A DNA stretch of 64,000 nucleotides from Cycas panzhihuaensis (GCA_023213395.1 CM041465.1:71059741-71123740); one strand, 5' to 3'; positions 1 to 11,890 are shown, counted from the stretch's first letter. Made by a program: numbers and translations. The notes: generated by a model from the sequence alone, not told the origin.

Positions 1-2931
1 TGGGTCACTCAGATAATAGATGGAATCATCACCCTCGTGGGTGGATCCAGGAACAAATGTGGGAAACTCTTGAGTTCTTGAGACCATGGTATGATAAGCC
101 CAATCGAACTGGTAACCTTCCATTGTCGAATTAGGATTCAACGACAGAAGGGAACAAGATGATGGGTCTTCTAACAACGGCAACAGACCTCGTAAGTGAC
201 ATGAGAAACGTCACATACAACGCCTTTACGAGCATTATTAAGAAAAAGTGAAAAGAGAAAAATGAAATAAGTAAGTTGGGGGTTGCCCAACTGAAATGCA
301 GGGTAAGAAGACTACCTAAAGGCAAGAATACCAACGAAAAGGGGAAGTAAAACTAGTTCCCTTACTAGCAGTTCCCCAGTATAGTCGCCAGTGAAACACT
401 TGTTGTGGGGTGATGTCCCTACATCTAGCAAAAGGGGATGAATGGTTCAAAGCTAATTAAACTAAACAGTAAGGACTTCATCTCGCAGGGCATCCGTGCA
501 CCAGAGTGCGGATTCGGGACTGCAGAGGTGCCTGGTTGCTTCCAGGTAGTCATGCAAAATGAGGCCTTCCTACCCCTCGGATGGTCGGAAAGAGGAGAAA
601 GCGCCTGGCGCGTTGTGTCTTCTCAAGGAACTGAGAAGGCAACAAAATGAGAAGGCAAGTAAAAACATATAGGCATAGGCAAAAAGAGGGTACAATACGG
701 GTAGCTCTAACACAATGTAAACAATCTAACTATGCTAAGCTAACCAATGGATGAAATGACGTAAAGAAAAATACACATTCCTTTTTTCCTTTTTAATTCT
801 TTACACGTTTCTAACTATACAAGTATGTGTATAAAAGACAACACTGTAAATGAAATATGTAGGGAATAAGAAGAGTACCTAGATCCGGCGTCTGAGTGGA
901 GTGTTGCTTGCCTCTTTAGTTCCCACTCTTTTCTACTCCACTCTTTGCACATGCAATGCCAGTCGGTGATAGTTATCGTAAGCAACCGAAGAGGGGCTAA
1001 CTTACCTCCCCTTAAATATGCAAAGAATAGAAAGCATAAAAGAAGTAAAAAATGTGAAATAACAAGAAATGCACTAAACGTAGAACTAACTTGTAATGGG
1101 TTTCGTTCCATGCACAGCTCCACTAATGCGAGATCCTGCAAGCAAGTTAGGAGAGTACCTCCCTCTCGGAAGAGGGGCCATAAAGATATCGAGTATATGT
1201 GCTAAATAAAAATGAAACTATATAAAGCTAAGCTAAACATCAATATGCAATAATGTAAAGCAATAATATGTAACAAAGTCTCCCTCGAATGTATACCATA
1301 AGCGACACCCAAAAAAGTAAAAGAGTATAGCCTCGAGATGGCTAACTCACCTACAAAGAGTCTCCATGGAACTCAGAAAGGAGGAACGGGCTCACAACAA
1401 GGTCATAGGACAGCAAATAGTAGGAAAGAAGAGAGCAATGGAAAGGTTTGGGGCTTAGACAGGGCCCAACACCAACAGATGGAATTTCTAGAACTGGCAT
1501 GGCAACGGGTTGCCAATGCTGGTTTTAGCTTCGAAACTGAATTCCCTAAATTCCCTTAACCTGATTCCTAAGAAGGCTTTAATGACAAAGGGAAAGAGGA
1601 TAAGGGACAGAACCCTTAGGGAGAAGGGCAGCAAGGGGGACAGAACCCCGCTTACCTCCCTCAAATCCTCTTTATGTTACCCCTTTGCAACAGCTAACTA
1701 AGAATGGGTTAAGAGGGATGATTTGGGAAAACAGTAATGTCTCAAAAGAAAAAGGAAGTGGTGCTAATTAAGTGCAATAATATAAAGCTATACAAACTAG
1801 GAATTCATTCACCCAAACATAAAAGAAATAAGAACAACACAAAATTGCAAGTAAGAGTAGAGAGTACCTTATTGGGGAAGAACCAAACATAAGTTTACTG
1901 TTAGGAAACAGCAGGAATAACTAGCATATGGTGAATAATAGTGGTAGGTTTTTGTAAGAGTGAAGTGTGAAAGTATCTTTGTAAGCTTGAGGCCTTGGTA
2001 GTTGGTCCCTTTGAGTAGCTTTTGGTAGAAATCTTCCTTGAAACCTTGGTCACTTGCAAGAAGATGTGAAGCTTGGAGTTGGGAGTTGTGGGGGCAGCAA
2101 TGGTCCCTGAAAATCCAGCTTGTAGTAGCGTCTTCTCCTTGTGGCAGGTTTCTGTGAATGTAATATATGTCTTTCTATGTAAATTTGAGTAAGAAGTTAG
2201 AAAAATGGATAAAAGATCTCAAAATAAGGAGGAAAATCCCCCTTTATCCCCTGTTCACTGTAGGTGAATGTTGGGGATGTCAGGGCGATGCGAATCGACA
2301 GGAGCCACGTGGCAATTCTACGAAAAAAGTAGAAATTGTTGCGTGGTTTTCTTTTTTGAAATTCAAACAGTCGTACCACAACAAACTTGGTGGTACCACA
2401 GTAAAAACTGTGGTACCGCTAAGTTTGTAGTGATACCAAATTGGCAACAAAAAAAAAAAGAATAAAACAATAGAAATAAAGGTTTTGGAGCTGGTATTAA
2501 GGGTAAATTAAGCCTAAAACAGCAAGGGGAAACATCCAGATGATGGGCAAGTAGCTAAAACATTAAAGCAGGTCTCAACCAAGGGATTAACCGGGCTTGG
2601 AGGAGACTACAACCTGAGTAAAATATCATAATATGGGCAGACATGATTGGCTGAAGCATCCCGAGAGGTTGTGGAGATGATGTGGGTGGCTTTGCGCCAT
2701 ATGGGGTGTAGCATTCACTGAGGAATGCCCCCATTGTGAGTCGTCATAGGTTGATAGTGCGCTATAAGCACATGTAATATGATCAGGCAGAGAAGCAATG
2801 CATGCAGATAGGCATATGTCAAGTAGTCTATGCTAAATAATCTTAATCAATCACGAGCAGGGAGAGGTAAGGATGTATACCTGAACATACCTGGGTCGAT
2901 GTGTCTCGAGTCCATTCCCAGTAGCTGGGAA
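1..2931. other. Unidentified repeat L, interrupting element K
   Basis: I do not recognise a protein domain here. The stretch is richer in G and C than the rest of the window and contains only short, unrelated open frames on both strands. Its right edge is clear: the integrase frame of gypsy element K (minus strand) runs cleanly to position 2932 and is then replaced by unrelated sequence. The last bases of L read GGGAAACA, so on the minus strand it begins TGTTTCCC, the TG/CA form expected of an LTR end. The other end and its target duplication lie outside the window. Motifs such as GAGTACCT recur near 872, 1153 and 1862. L is most simply the end of another LTR element, perhaps a long LTR, but no primer site or polypurine tract could be fixed. 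Confidence 0.4.
2381..2428. repeat. Long hairpin inside L
   Basis: GGTACCACAGT at 2392-2402 and its exact reverse complement at 2407-2417 flank a 4-base loop. The stem extends outward after a 3-bp imperfect stretch through ACAAACTT (2381-2388) and AAGTTTGT (2421-2428). This gives a nearly perfect stem of about 22 bp. It could be a terminal structure of an LTR, a small foldback element, or a by-product of template switching; the sequence alone does not decide. Confidence 0.7.
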
Positions 2932-3480
2932 ACACCTATCTACAACAACAAAGAGATAATCATGTCCCTTCCTAGTCATGGGAAGTCCCCCTAAGAAATC
3001 AATGGAGATACTTTCCCAAGGTCTGGTGGGAATAAGAAGTGGTGTATACAATCCTAATTTTCTAGAAGAAGGCTTAGAAGTATTACACATTACACATCCT
3101 TTTACATATTTTTTTACATCATTTTATATTTTTGTCCATACAACATATCTTCTCAAGTTTGCTAAAGTCTTCTCTATACTAAAGTGACCAGCTACTTTAG
3201 AAGTATGGGCTTCTCTAAGCCACTTGATCTTGTCTCCTTTTGATGGAACATGGAGCTACTCCCCTTTGAAAAGTAGACCATCCTTCCAAGTAAGCTAGGA
3301 AGGTCTTCCTTTCACTAGGTTCTCTAATTCTTACTTCAAAGCTTCATCTTCATGGTACAAGTCTTTGTACTCTTCATGATGCATTGGATCCACCTATAAA
3401 CTCATAAGAGAACTACATATAAAAGTAGAAGAAGAAGTGGAACAAGGTGGTCTAAATAACATATTAGCAATTTTATTAGT
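2932..3480 (-). pseudogene. K integrase fragment
   Basis: Integrase would insert the element cDNA into host DNA. The visible part includes the beginning of the catalytic core, with the phrases PWESISIDFLGGLP and LFVVVDR around 2935-3050. The first catalytic Asp lies in SIDFLGGLP. The frame ends abruptly at 2932, where L begins, so the second Asp and the Glu are missing. Upstream (higher coordinates) the zinc-binding region is spread over several frames with stops. It lies directly downstream of the RNase H remnant, as expected for gypsy. Confidence 0.8.
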
Positions 3481-3529
3481 AGATCCCTTTTTGTACTTAA
3501 TTACAATATTGAATTATTGTAAATAACTC

Positions 3530-4740
3530 ATCCACTTCATGTGTCTTGCTTACTGTAATTTACTTTGGGTTTGTAAAAATTGAAGAGGCTTATGATCGGT
3601 ATGAACTACAACCTCTTTTTCAAGTAAGACCTCTAATGCTTGCATGCTTGATGAAGTGTGAACATTTCTCGATCATATATTGAGTAGTTTTTCACTTGAG
3701 AGGTGAAGACTTTCGAATGGTAAGTAATAGGTTTTCCATCTTGAATAAGGATAGCTCCCATCATATTTCCACTTACATCAGCTTCTACTTCAAAAGGCCT
3801 TTACAAATTTGGCATTGCCAAAACTGGTGCTTCACAAATTTTCTTCTTTAAAAGAAGAAAAGCTTCTTCCTCCTTGGAACCCCAAGTAAACTTTTTACTA
3901 GATTTTGTCAATCCATGTAGAGGTACTACAATTTGTAAGAAATGAAGAATAAACTTTCTCAAGTATTGAAAAGCTCCTAAAAAACTTCTCATCTCTGTGA
4001 TGTTTATTGGCTTAGGCCATTTGAGGATGGCTTAAGTCTTGAGTGGATCGATACTCAACTTTCCTCCTCCAACCACAAAGCCTAAGAAGATCAAGTTCTC
4101 CTTGCCAAATTCACACTTCTTCACATTAAGCCTCAAATGATGCTTAGTCATAGTCTTTAAAACTTCTTCTATGTGCTGCAAATGTTCCTCCCATGTGTTA
4201 CTGAAAATCAAAATGTCGTTAAGATAGACAACAATAAAATTATACAAGTAAGGCCTTAACATTTCATTCATTAGCCTCATGAATGTTACAGGAGCATTAC
4301 ATAATTCGAAAGGCATAACCATCCATTCAAAGAGTCCTTACTTTATTTTGAAGGCCATCTTCCATGTGTCCTCCTCCTTGACCCTAACTTGGTAATAACC
4401 ACTTTTCAAATCCAACTTAGTAAAACAACAAGCATGCTAAATTTGATCAAGCAAATCATCTATGCAAGGCAAAGGGTAGTGATTTTTAATTATAATTTTA
4501 TTCAAAGCACGAAAGTCTATACACATTCTCTATCCTCCATCCTTCTTAGGCACCAAGATAATTGGTGACCCATAAGCTGAACATGAAGGTCTTATGACTC
4601 CTTGATCAAGCAACTCCTCAACTTGCCTATTTATCTCATTATTCTCTACAATGGAGTGCCTATACAAAGCAATATTAGGTAATGGTGCATCTCCTATAAG
4701 AGTGATTTCATGCTCTATCTTTCCCTTTGGTGGTAGCCCA
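3530..4740 (-). pseudogene. K reverse transcriptase and RNase H
   Basis: This would copy the element RNA into DNA and remove the RNA strand. Recognisable pieces in order are the RT start (VEELLDQGVIRPS near 4600), the palm segment [15 protein letters not shown] near 4450, LDLKSGYYQVRV near 4400, and the catalytic box at 4215-4226. That box reads YLND instead of YLDD, so a catalytic Asp is lost. The C-terminal RT piece SFLGAFQYLRKFI and the RNase H start with GSKEEEAFLLLKK follow at 3801-3992. RNase H continues to about 3530 with stops. The order and motifs are typical of plant Ty3/gypsy; the gene cannot work as it stands. Confidence 0.88.
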
Positions 4741-4796
4741 TCAACATGTTAAACTAGAATATCATACCTTGTCTTTAACTCATCAATTTGTTGTAT

Positions 4797-5460
4797 TTAT
4801 TTAGGTGATATAAGAAGAGTATGAGTAGAAGGACCTTCTTCATCTCCTGGCTCTTCTTTTCTCCTTACTATTAAGATGATGAATTTACCACATGCATTGA
4901 TCATCCTTTTTGCTTGAGTGGCTAAAATTAATGCTATCTTATCTAAGTGCTTCTTTGTGACCTTTATGATGAAGCCCTTGTTATCCTTCATTAACCGATA
5001 CTTTCTCTCTCTTCGATAGAAGAGTGCATCTAGATCCCACAAGTAGGGACTCCCAAGCACAACATGGCATACATCTAATGGCACCACATCACATATTACT
5101 TCATCAATAAAATCATTAGTGATAGAAATTTTAGGTGTACATTGCTTTGATATTTATATTTCCATATCTTTATGGATCCAACCAAGAGGGTATGGGTGAG
5201 GGTGAGGAGTAGTTACCAACCCAATGCTCTTTACTAAACTTTTTGAGATCAAATTCTTTTGACTCCCCAGATCTATAATGGCACCAATAATATTATTTCT
5301 TACTTGAAACTTCAAGTGAAATAGTTCCTCCCTTGTAGCATCATCTCCATAATTTGTAAGCAGAGTAACCTTCTCTTCTTCTCCTTCACTTTGAATCTCC
5401 ACCTCAAAAAGTAGTGCTTTTCCTTTTTCCTTCTTTCTTAATTCCATATCCTTGATATGT
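4797..5460 (-). pseudogene. K protease region
   Basis: The retropepsin would cleave the polyprotein. The active-site triad is seen at about 5260-5273 as IIDLGSQKNLIS, where the usual DSGS has become DLGS. Downstream, VVPLDVCHVVLGSPYLWDLDA at 5030-5087 is the second half of the protease fold found in plant gypsy elements (LGxPWL-like). A stop lies between the two halves near 5154. The region joins gag without a break, as in elements with one gag-pol frame. Confidence 0.82.
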
Positions 5461-6389
5461 TTTGGCTTTAGCTCTGGATGCAACTTCCAATACTTTGCTG
5501 CAATATGACCACTAATATCACAATGCTCACAATAGTTAGAACTTTTAATAAAATTAGTTCTTTTCTTCTTTCCTTCTTGCCTTTTAGATGAGTGCAATTT
5601 AGGATTCTTTTCATACTTATTAGAAGTAAAAGTAGAATCTTTAGACATGAATGTAGGTTTCTTGCTTTTACTTTCTATTGCCATAGCCATTCTACTTGCT
5701 TCTCCAATGGATTGAACCTTAAAAATCCTTAGTTCCTTTCTTATGTATTCATGTAATCCTCCAATGAATTTCATAAGAGTGATATATTCATCCATATTAA
5801 TACCAAGTAGCATGCCATGCCTAAAAAATAAAGAAGTATAGTCTTGGACACATACACCTCTCCCTTGGCGTAAATATTGCCAAGTGACCCATTAGTCTTC
5901 CTCATGACCTATGGGGTAGTATTGCTTCTTTATTATTTTCTTAAAATCCATCCATGAAAAAGAAGATACATCACAAGTCTTCAAATATGTATTCCACCAT
6001 GTCAATGCATGTTTACACAACTTGAGCCTAGTAAATGAAAGATTTTAAACATTATTATAAGCATAAATTATAAAGTAGGTTTCAAGTTGATCTAACCAAT
6101 GGTCCAACTTTTTAACATTTACCTCTCCATCATAAGTTGGAATATCCAACTTTGCCTCCACCTTGAAGGGTTGATGAGATGAAGTACCCTTGCTTTCTTC
6201 AAATGAGTGCTTTAAGGTCTCCTCCTCTTCCTCTTCATGGCTGTGGTCGTATGTGGATCCTCCTTCAACTTCCTTCTCTTTGCCTTTTCCCTTGACTAGA
6301 GGTAGAAGTTGGGTCATCATTTGCATCAAGACTTCTACGTTCTTCTCAAGCTTTTCAAATCTAATTTCTCCATCTTCTTTTTCAGCCAT
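5461..6389 (-). pseudogene. K Gag (capsid and nucleocapsid)
   Basis: Gag builds the virus-like particle. The likely start is the Met at 6389, 116 bp after the primer site. It opens with a coiled-coil-like stretch (FEKLEKNVEVLMQMMTQLL), then an acidic run, then the retrotransposon gag domain (KLDHWLDQLETYF at about 6060-6090, and MKFIGGLHEYIRKELR near 5730-5780). The nucleocapsid zinc knuckle is at about 5490-5531 (CEHCDISGH...), with its last Cys replaced by Tyr. Frames are broken by a stop at 6045 and others between 5813 and 6045. Confidence 0.85.
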
Positions 6390-6504
6390 GGTGCTTGGAT
6401 TCTTTCTTTGTCTTCTTGATGATTACAATATAAGAAAAGCTTCACCTTTCTCTTTGTATCCTTTCCTTGTTTATATTATTCAAGTCCCTATAACAAAAAT
6501 CACA

Positions 6505-6517
6505 TGCTCTGATACCA
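6505..6517 (-). promoter_or_regulatory. Primer-binding site of K
   Basis: The minus strand reads TGGTATCAGAGCA, complementary to the 3' end of plant initiator tRNA-Met. It sits 5-6 bp from the inner end of the LTR and just upstream of gag, which fixes the element's orientation. Confidence 0.92.
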
Positions 6518-6522
6518 AAATA

Positions 6523-7500
6523 TGATCTCAAAATAGAGCTTAATTGGTGAAGAAGTCAATTATCAACCTTTTCTCCTTGAGATCTTGGGAGTTAAGTGTA
6601 GAAATCCCAATAGCATCAAAATAAAATGAGCCCACAAAAGGAAATTCTACACCAAATCATTTATTCTTGATATTGCTCTAAAAGTATGAGGAGTAGTACT
6701 TTTATTAAACTATGAAAATCTCTATTTAATGGTGGAGAAATCAACTAGCAAAAGAATGGTTAAATTACAAGGAATAAATGATATAATTATACCATAAGGG
6801 GGACTCCAACCTTCCAAAATGCTTCTCCAAGGATGCTTCCCAAGTCAAGTGCCTTTCACCTCTGAGAACCACCTCTCCAACCCGTAATAGGGCTCAATTT
6901 ATAGAAAGAAACCAAAAATTGCATGTTTAACAAGTGACAATCATGCAATTATAACCACTAGCCACTAGAATGCATGTTGTCCAAGTGGCCTTCATGCAAT
7001 TCTTAAAAGTTATGACTTGTAACAATTCTTAACAGACTCTAATTCAACTCAAATTTGGTACACTTATAGGAACACATGTCCCCTCCGCTTCCTCAAAATT
7101 TTAACTCATTTGGATGTTATTTGACTATATTTTTATTCATTTAATGATAATACATATTTGCTATTTTTCTGCTAGCTGTGGGATTAATTTTATGTAAAAC
7201 AAGGATTGAATTCTAATCAAATGATACTTTTTGAACCCCACCTTTTGTACACATATAGTGGGACATGTCTTCTTCCTTTAAACAAAATTTCATATAATTT
7301 TGATACCATTTGGCCATATCTCTTTCAGTTATTCCAATGCCTAATATTTTCTGCATCCTGTAAACATATGGTAGATCCTCCTGGATCACACACGAACCAA
7401 GATAATTCAAGTAATTATGATGACAGGTGGTTGCCATGCATAGGATGATATTAAGGGTGATATGATTAGGTTGCAACTCAATTATTGCAACCATAATTTA
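6523..7500 (-). repeat. 5' LTR of K (outer end approximate)
   Basis: The inner end reads TGATCTCA on the plus strand (…GAGATCA on the minus strand) next to the primer site. A TATA box, TATAAAT on the minus strand, lies at 6897-6903, followed by the transcript leader towards 6523. Upstream of the TATA box the U3 region carries a diverged direct repeat: about 7027-7180 resembles 7203-7360 (both read ...AATTC-AA-TCAAAT..., then GACATGTC/ACATGTCCCC, then a TTTGG-C/TATAT stretch). Such repeats often act as enhancers in LTRs, but that role is inferred here. The outer end lies roughly between 7380 and 7520. Confidence 0.6.
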
Positions 7501-9300
7501 AAATGATAGGATTTTTTCATAGTTGATAAGTTATAAGGCAATAAGATTTGAAGGTAAAAAATAACCAAGAAACTCCAAAGAACATCACAATAGACTATAA
7601 TGAAGAACATTGTAGATATTCAGATTAATTTTTGAGAGATAAATGATGATGGAATTAGAAATAAATAGATTAATATAATTGAAGAGGATGTAATAAAGGT
7701 AAACTTGATAAAAGTAAGATTTGCATAATTATGCAAACAAGAGTATTTCCACCAATTATAGAATTCATGTTTATAATGGTTCAAATGGTGGTCCATCAAC
7801 TAGATCATTTAGATATCTCATCAAAGGCCATTGCATAAGTCTTAGGGTTACCTAATTCAGATAAGGAGGTATCGAGCGATAAGAGAATCCTAAGGGAATA
7901 AGTGGAAAAATTATTGGGTGTATAAATATCATATGATTTTACATCTTGTATTTATATCACTAGCATCACAGATGATTTGAGGTGTTGGGTGGCTCATTTC
8001 CTTTTCACTTAAGTGATTTGAGTTAGAAAAATCTATATATATCCATAGAAATGAGATCTATGCTTCTGCATATGGCAAATGGAGAAAAATTTAATTGGGC
8101 TTCATTCCTTTTAGGAAAGTTCATAGAAAAATTATACAACATTAAAGCTAGTCTACAATCTATGATTTTTTTACCATGAGAGTCTATTCTAAGGATTGTT
8201 GTACTTGCAATATCCTCAATTAAAACTACCTCTAATAGAACAAGGATAATCTGTTATGATAGGATGGATCAATTATTTTAGAAAGTAGGGAATAATCTCA
8301 GGTGGTGAAATTCAGGACAAGATAAAGGATCATTTCTTAAAGAAAAATTGAGTAACTAACCTTCAATTGACACCATTAGAGGGAAAAAAAAGAGAAACAA
8401 TAATAAGAAGGGGTGACCACACTAGTTGATGAAGGTATATAAGAGAAGAAAAAGAAGAATATTGAACAAATATCTAAAGAGGAAAGAAACAAAAAAGATG
8501 AGATTAGAAGAGGAAATCAAAAGGTAGGTGGAGTGTTAATTAAGAAGGAAACTAAGGAGAAAGAACAATAGTCAGCCCTACAACTTGAGAAACTAGTAAA
8601 TATTAAAGAAGAGAGAATAAAGAAAAGAAGAGTTACTATAGAAAAATCCAAATAGGAAATAATTAAAATTTTGAACAATCAGCTAACTGAGGTAGATTTT
8701 GATTTTAGAAGTAAGGAATTAATAAAGCAAGGGATTAATCCAATGGAATGTTAGCTACATAACATGGTACATTAGAATATTTCATTCTTGGCTAAAGTTA
8801 TTTGACAACTAGTTAGTGAATTTGAAGCCTAAAGTAAAAGGCCATCACCAGATCTGCAGTGGATTCAAAAGGCAGAGGATTAGTTGGCTGCTTACAAAGC
8901 AAAGCTAGAAATTTTAACCAAATTTATTTTGCATTGAGTTGGGGATACATCTAAAGTAGAACATTTGATATCAATCTTTGATGTTATATTTACCAAGTAA
9001 ATCCCATAGGGATTGGAAAAGATAATATGTAAGTTAGGAGCCTAGATTATATAGACACGAGAAAACGCTGAGTATGCTAATCATTTTTGGTCGATGATTT
9101 CTTAATTGAGAAGAGATTTGCTATCTATGGAAACAAGGAAGAGTGAATTGGAGGAGGAAATTGAATAGATACACTTAGGGGAGAAGCCAATAATGGCCCA
9201 CTTGAAAGCATTATATGATGTTGTAATCCTCTATAACCATTATAGGAAGTGGGACATAAATCTACCTTATATTATTTATTGACTAAACTGTAATGGATTT
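7501..9300 (+). pseudogene. Decayed coding remnant of unknown family
   Basis: There is no long open frame, but the plus strand translates into protein-like pieces interrupted by stops. Examples are a Lys/Glu-rich segment at about 8440-8680 (KEERNKKDEIRRGNQK, later KLVNIKEERIKKRRVTIEKS), which would form a coiled coil, and a less charged segment at 8690-8900 (NNQLTEVDFDFRSKELIKQG, SPDLQWIQKAED). The segment before 8300 is hydrophobic and mixed. I do not recognise the family. Its position just before an LTR-like block with a TATA box suggests the 3' part of a retroelement, possibly a Gag-like or accessory protein. Confidence 0.35.
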
Positions 9301-9660
9301 GCACTAAGATGGTGAAAATCAAGAAGGAATGAGAGGGTTAATTTCTTTTTTGTAATATTTTAATTTTGGAATTTTTTTTACTTACGAGTGGAACACTAGT
9401 AAGTTTTGTGGTAGGAGATATGTGTGTGGGTCAAATTAGTTACAATCAGATTAATGTAATTAATTTAACAAAGGAGTAGTTGCAACCAATTCTAGTTTGT
9501 AGTTAGAAAAGACAAAGAATAAATATAAAAGGGAATTTGGGGTGTGTGTGTATAAACATAGTTGCTTTATACATAATATAACATGCCTACATATCTTATA
9601 CTTGCTATATATTATTCCAGAGACCGTGTGTACTGCTCTAGGTTATTTGTGGTTGTGAGA
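9301..9660 (+). repeat. LTR-like block with TATA box
   Basis: The block contains TATAAAAG at 9524-9531 on the plus strand, followed by a GT-rich stretch (GGGGTGTGTGTG) and typical untranslated sequence. It follows a protein-like remnant on the same strand, as a 3' LTR would. No second copy is present in the window, so its ends and nature are not proven. Confidence 0.3.
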
Positions 9661-11440
9661 GTACCAAAAGTAACCCGTCATAATGAAATGATTATGATTT
9701 TTAACTCATGGAATTGTTGTATTCAGAATGCTTGATTGAATGACATTTAGACATTGTTGCCTCTTGTACCTACTTATGTGTGATGATAGGTAGAAACACA
9801 CATACTCTTGAGGTGAATCTTATTTTGTTGACTTTCCTTCATGTTTGGAGATGTTATGATTTAGCTTTCCTCTTGTTCCCTGTTGTTCAACCTTTAAGGA
9901 GTTTAGTTGTTTTTATTCCAATCCTTACTACATTAAAAATTGATGTTTCATAATTAGATGATTGTAGTGGTCTTTATCTTAAAAAAATAAAATCAAAATA
10001 AAAAAAATAAAAACAAAGAAAATTTAAATAAAAAGATGTGTGAAAAAGTATTATTATTACTATCCTTTTATTATCTGGGGTAAGTCGCATGATGACTTCA
10101 TCCCCACCTATATTTATTATAGGTCAATTTCATTTAGGTGGGTCACTTAAGATTTTTAAATCCAGCTACTTAGGTCCATCATGGCCTCAGTTGAGAGTAA
10201 AGCTTATTAGACATTTCCTCAAATTTAGTTCATATCCTAGTTATGATTTTACCTCTTTCTCCTTACAGTCGAAATCATTTTACTATCATTTATCACTAAC
10301 TCCTTACTAGTTAATTCCCACAATCCTCTTTCATTGATCACTTCATCTCCAAATTTAGTTCTTATTTTTCCTACAACATTGAGTATATTCACTAATTAAG
10401 GTAGTAGAGCTAATCTAGGACCTTCTACTATTGCTTAGGTGATACATAATCAAACAAAAACCCTTCTTTTATCTACTAGTCCATTTTTACCTAGAGCAAC
10501 TAATAATAAAGCTAAGTATTCCACTATTATAGGAGCCATATATGATATTTCCCAGTTCCACCAAGGTCCTATTATCATTCATTCTAATTCATAGGTCATT
10601 ATTTATCAGTTGGTTGGTGCCTATTAGGTTTGTTCTCCATAGCTCCTTACTCTTGATCTCCAAACTTCATCATTGATGTCCTTATTTTCTATTATCACTA
10701 TCTAACACATTTCATATTCTCTCAATACTAAAGCTAACACCTTAGTTTCTTTTATCTTGGATAGCTATCTTAGATAGGTTTCATTCTATGCTAGGGGCAC
10801 ACCACTCTAGAATAAGTATAAACTATCACCTCATAAAGAGCATAAATTACAGGTCTTAAAAATGAAAGTATGAGTCTTGTGAAGGTTAAGATTAATAAAC
10901 TTAAAATAAAATGAAGTGTAAAAGAAGATAGACCCAAGTGGGAATCATGGACTAAGGAGGATCTTGGTAAGGGGCAAGTCCCTTAAAGCCTTTTACCCTT
11001 GAAAGAAGCCAATGAAGAATCCTATATACTCAGGAAACTAGTTGTTTATCAAGTGATTACTTTTGTTTATTTTTATAAGCAATGTGTTTCTTTTAGATAT
11101 ATTATATAAATATAGATCTTTTGAGTTTATCTTGAAATGATCTATGTTTATATAATCTTTCTTAAGTATGATATGAATTTTATAAGTCTCTCATTTAAAG
11201 AAGCCTTGTATTACTCCATCCTTTACTCCTATAAATTTATTACTATTTGTTTGCTTTTAGATGGTTTTAAGTTTATGAGAATAGAATTGGTAAATATTTT
11301 CCATCTACTCTCACCTATTCTTTAGTTTGTTTCCTTGCCTTTGCTTTACTTATATTTTTCTTTTAAGACTTCTTTTGCTCCAAAATGAGTATAAACTACC
11401 ATGTGCATACCAATAAGAAAATAGTGAAAAATAAAAAAAC
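9661..11440. other. No recognised feature
   Basis: AT-rich sequence without a convincing gene or repeat structure. Short open frames at 10089-10310 and 11137-11325 have no recognisable domain and look like chance. A poly-A-rich stretch lies at 9978-10038. Around 10810 and 11390 the phrase AGTATAAACTA appears twice and resembles the minisatellite that begins at 11448, so diverged repeat units may extend into this region. Confidence 0.4.
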
Positions 11441-11447
11441 AACAAAA

Positions 11448-11890
11448 ATTATACTCTAAAAATCCACCTATTAAAGAGCTTAAACTATGATAGTATTATT
11501 CTTTGAAAATCCACCTATTAAAGAGCTTAAACTATGATAGTATTATACTCTAAACCTTAACTGTTGATGAGTCTAAACTATGATAATCAAGCTCTAAAAC
11601 TTTAATTATTAAGGAGTTTAAACTATGGAAATTCCTTTAAACTCTAAAAAATAACCTATTATTGAGCTCATAAACTATGATAGTCCATCCCTTATGCTCT
11701 GGCATAAGACCTTACCTCCAAAGCATGGTTAACCAGGTTAAACTATGATGACTATTTCTTAAGGCCCACCTAGTTAATGAGTATCTTTGGTAGTACCATC
11801 AATCAAATATATCTTAAGGCCTATCTAGTTTATGGGTATTCTTGTGGTAGTTTGTTTTTAAGCCCCATCTATTTAATGGGCATTTTGGTA
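11448..11890. repeat. Degenerate minisatellite
   Basis: About eight or nine tandem units of roughly 45-55 bp. The first four or five share a core like CTCTAAAA...TATTAAAGAGCTTAAACTATG (parts of it at 11450, 11505, 11550, 11595 and 11642). The first two units are nearly identical. From about 11750 the units change to a TTAAGGCC-CA/TCTAGTTAATGAGTATCTT-type core (11758, 11812, 11857). The distal units are contained in the 955-bp tandem duplication that follows. Confidence 0.75.

Larger units (their letters stand above)
2932..7500 (-). mobile_element. Ty3/gypsy retrotransposon K, 5' portion
   Basis: Reading leftwards on the minus strand there is an LTR, an initiator-Met primer site (6505-6517), gag, protease, RT, RNase H and the first part of integrase. 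That domain order (integrase after RNase H) is diagnostic of Ty3/gypsy. The element is cut at 2932 by sequence L, so the rest of integrase and the 3' LTR are to the left of the window or lost. The frames carry many stops and key residues are mutated, so it is an inactive relic. The outer end of the LTR near 7500 is not exactly defined, because the second LTR needed for comparison is missing. Confidence 0.88.

Noticed and set aside
438-1701. Several frames of 63-108 codons on both strands in L
   Set aside because: No domain, no consistent frame and overlap in opposite directions; the higher GC content alone explains the lack of stops.
7206-7494. Overlapping open frames on both strands
   Set aside because: They lie inside the LTR of K and show no protein-like composition.
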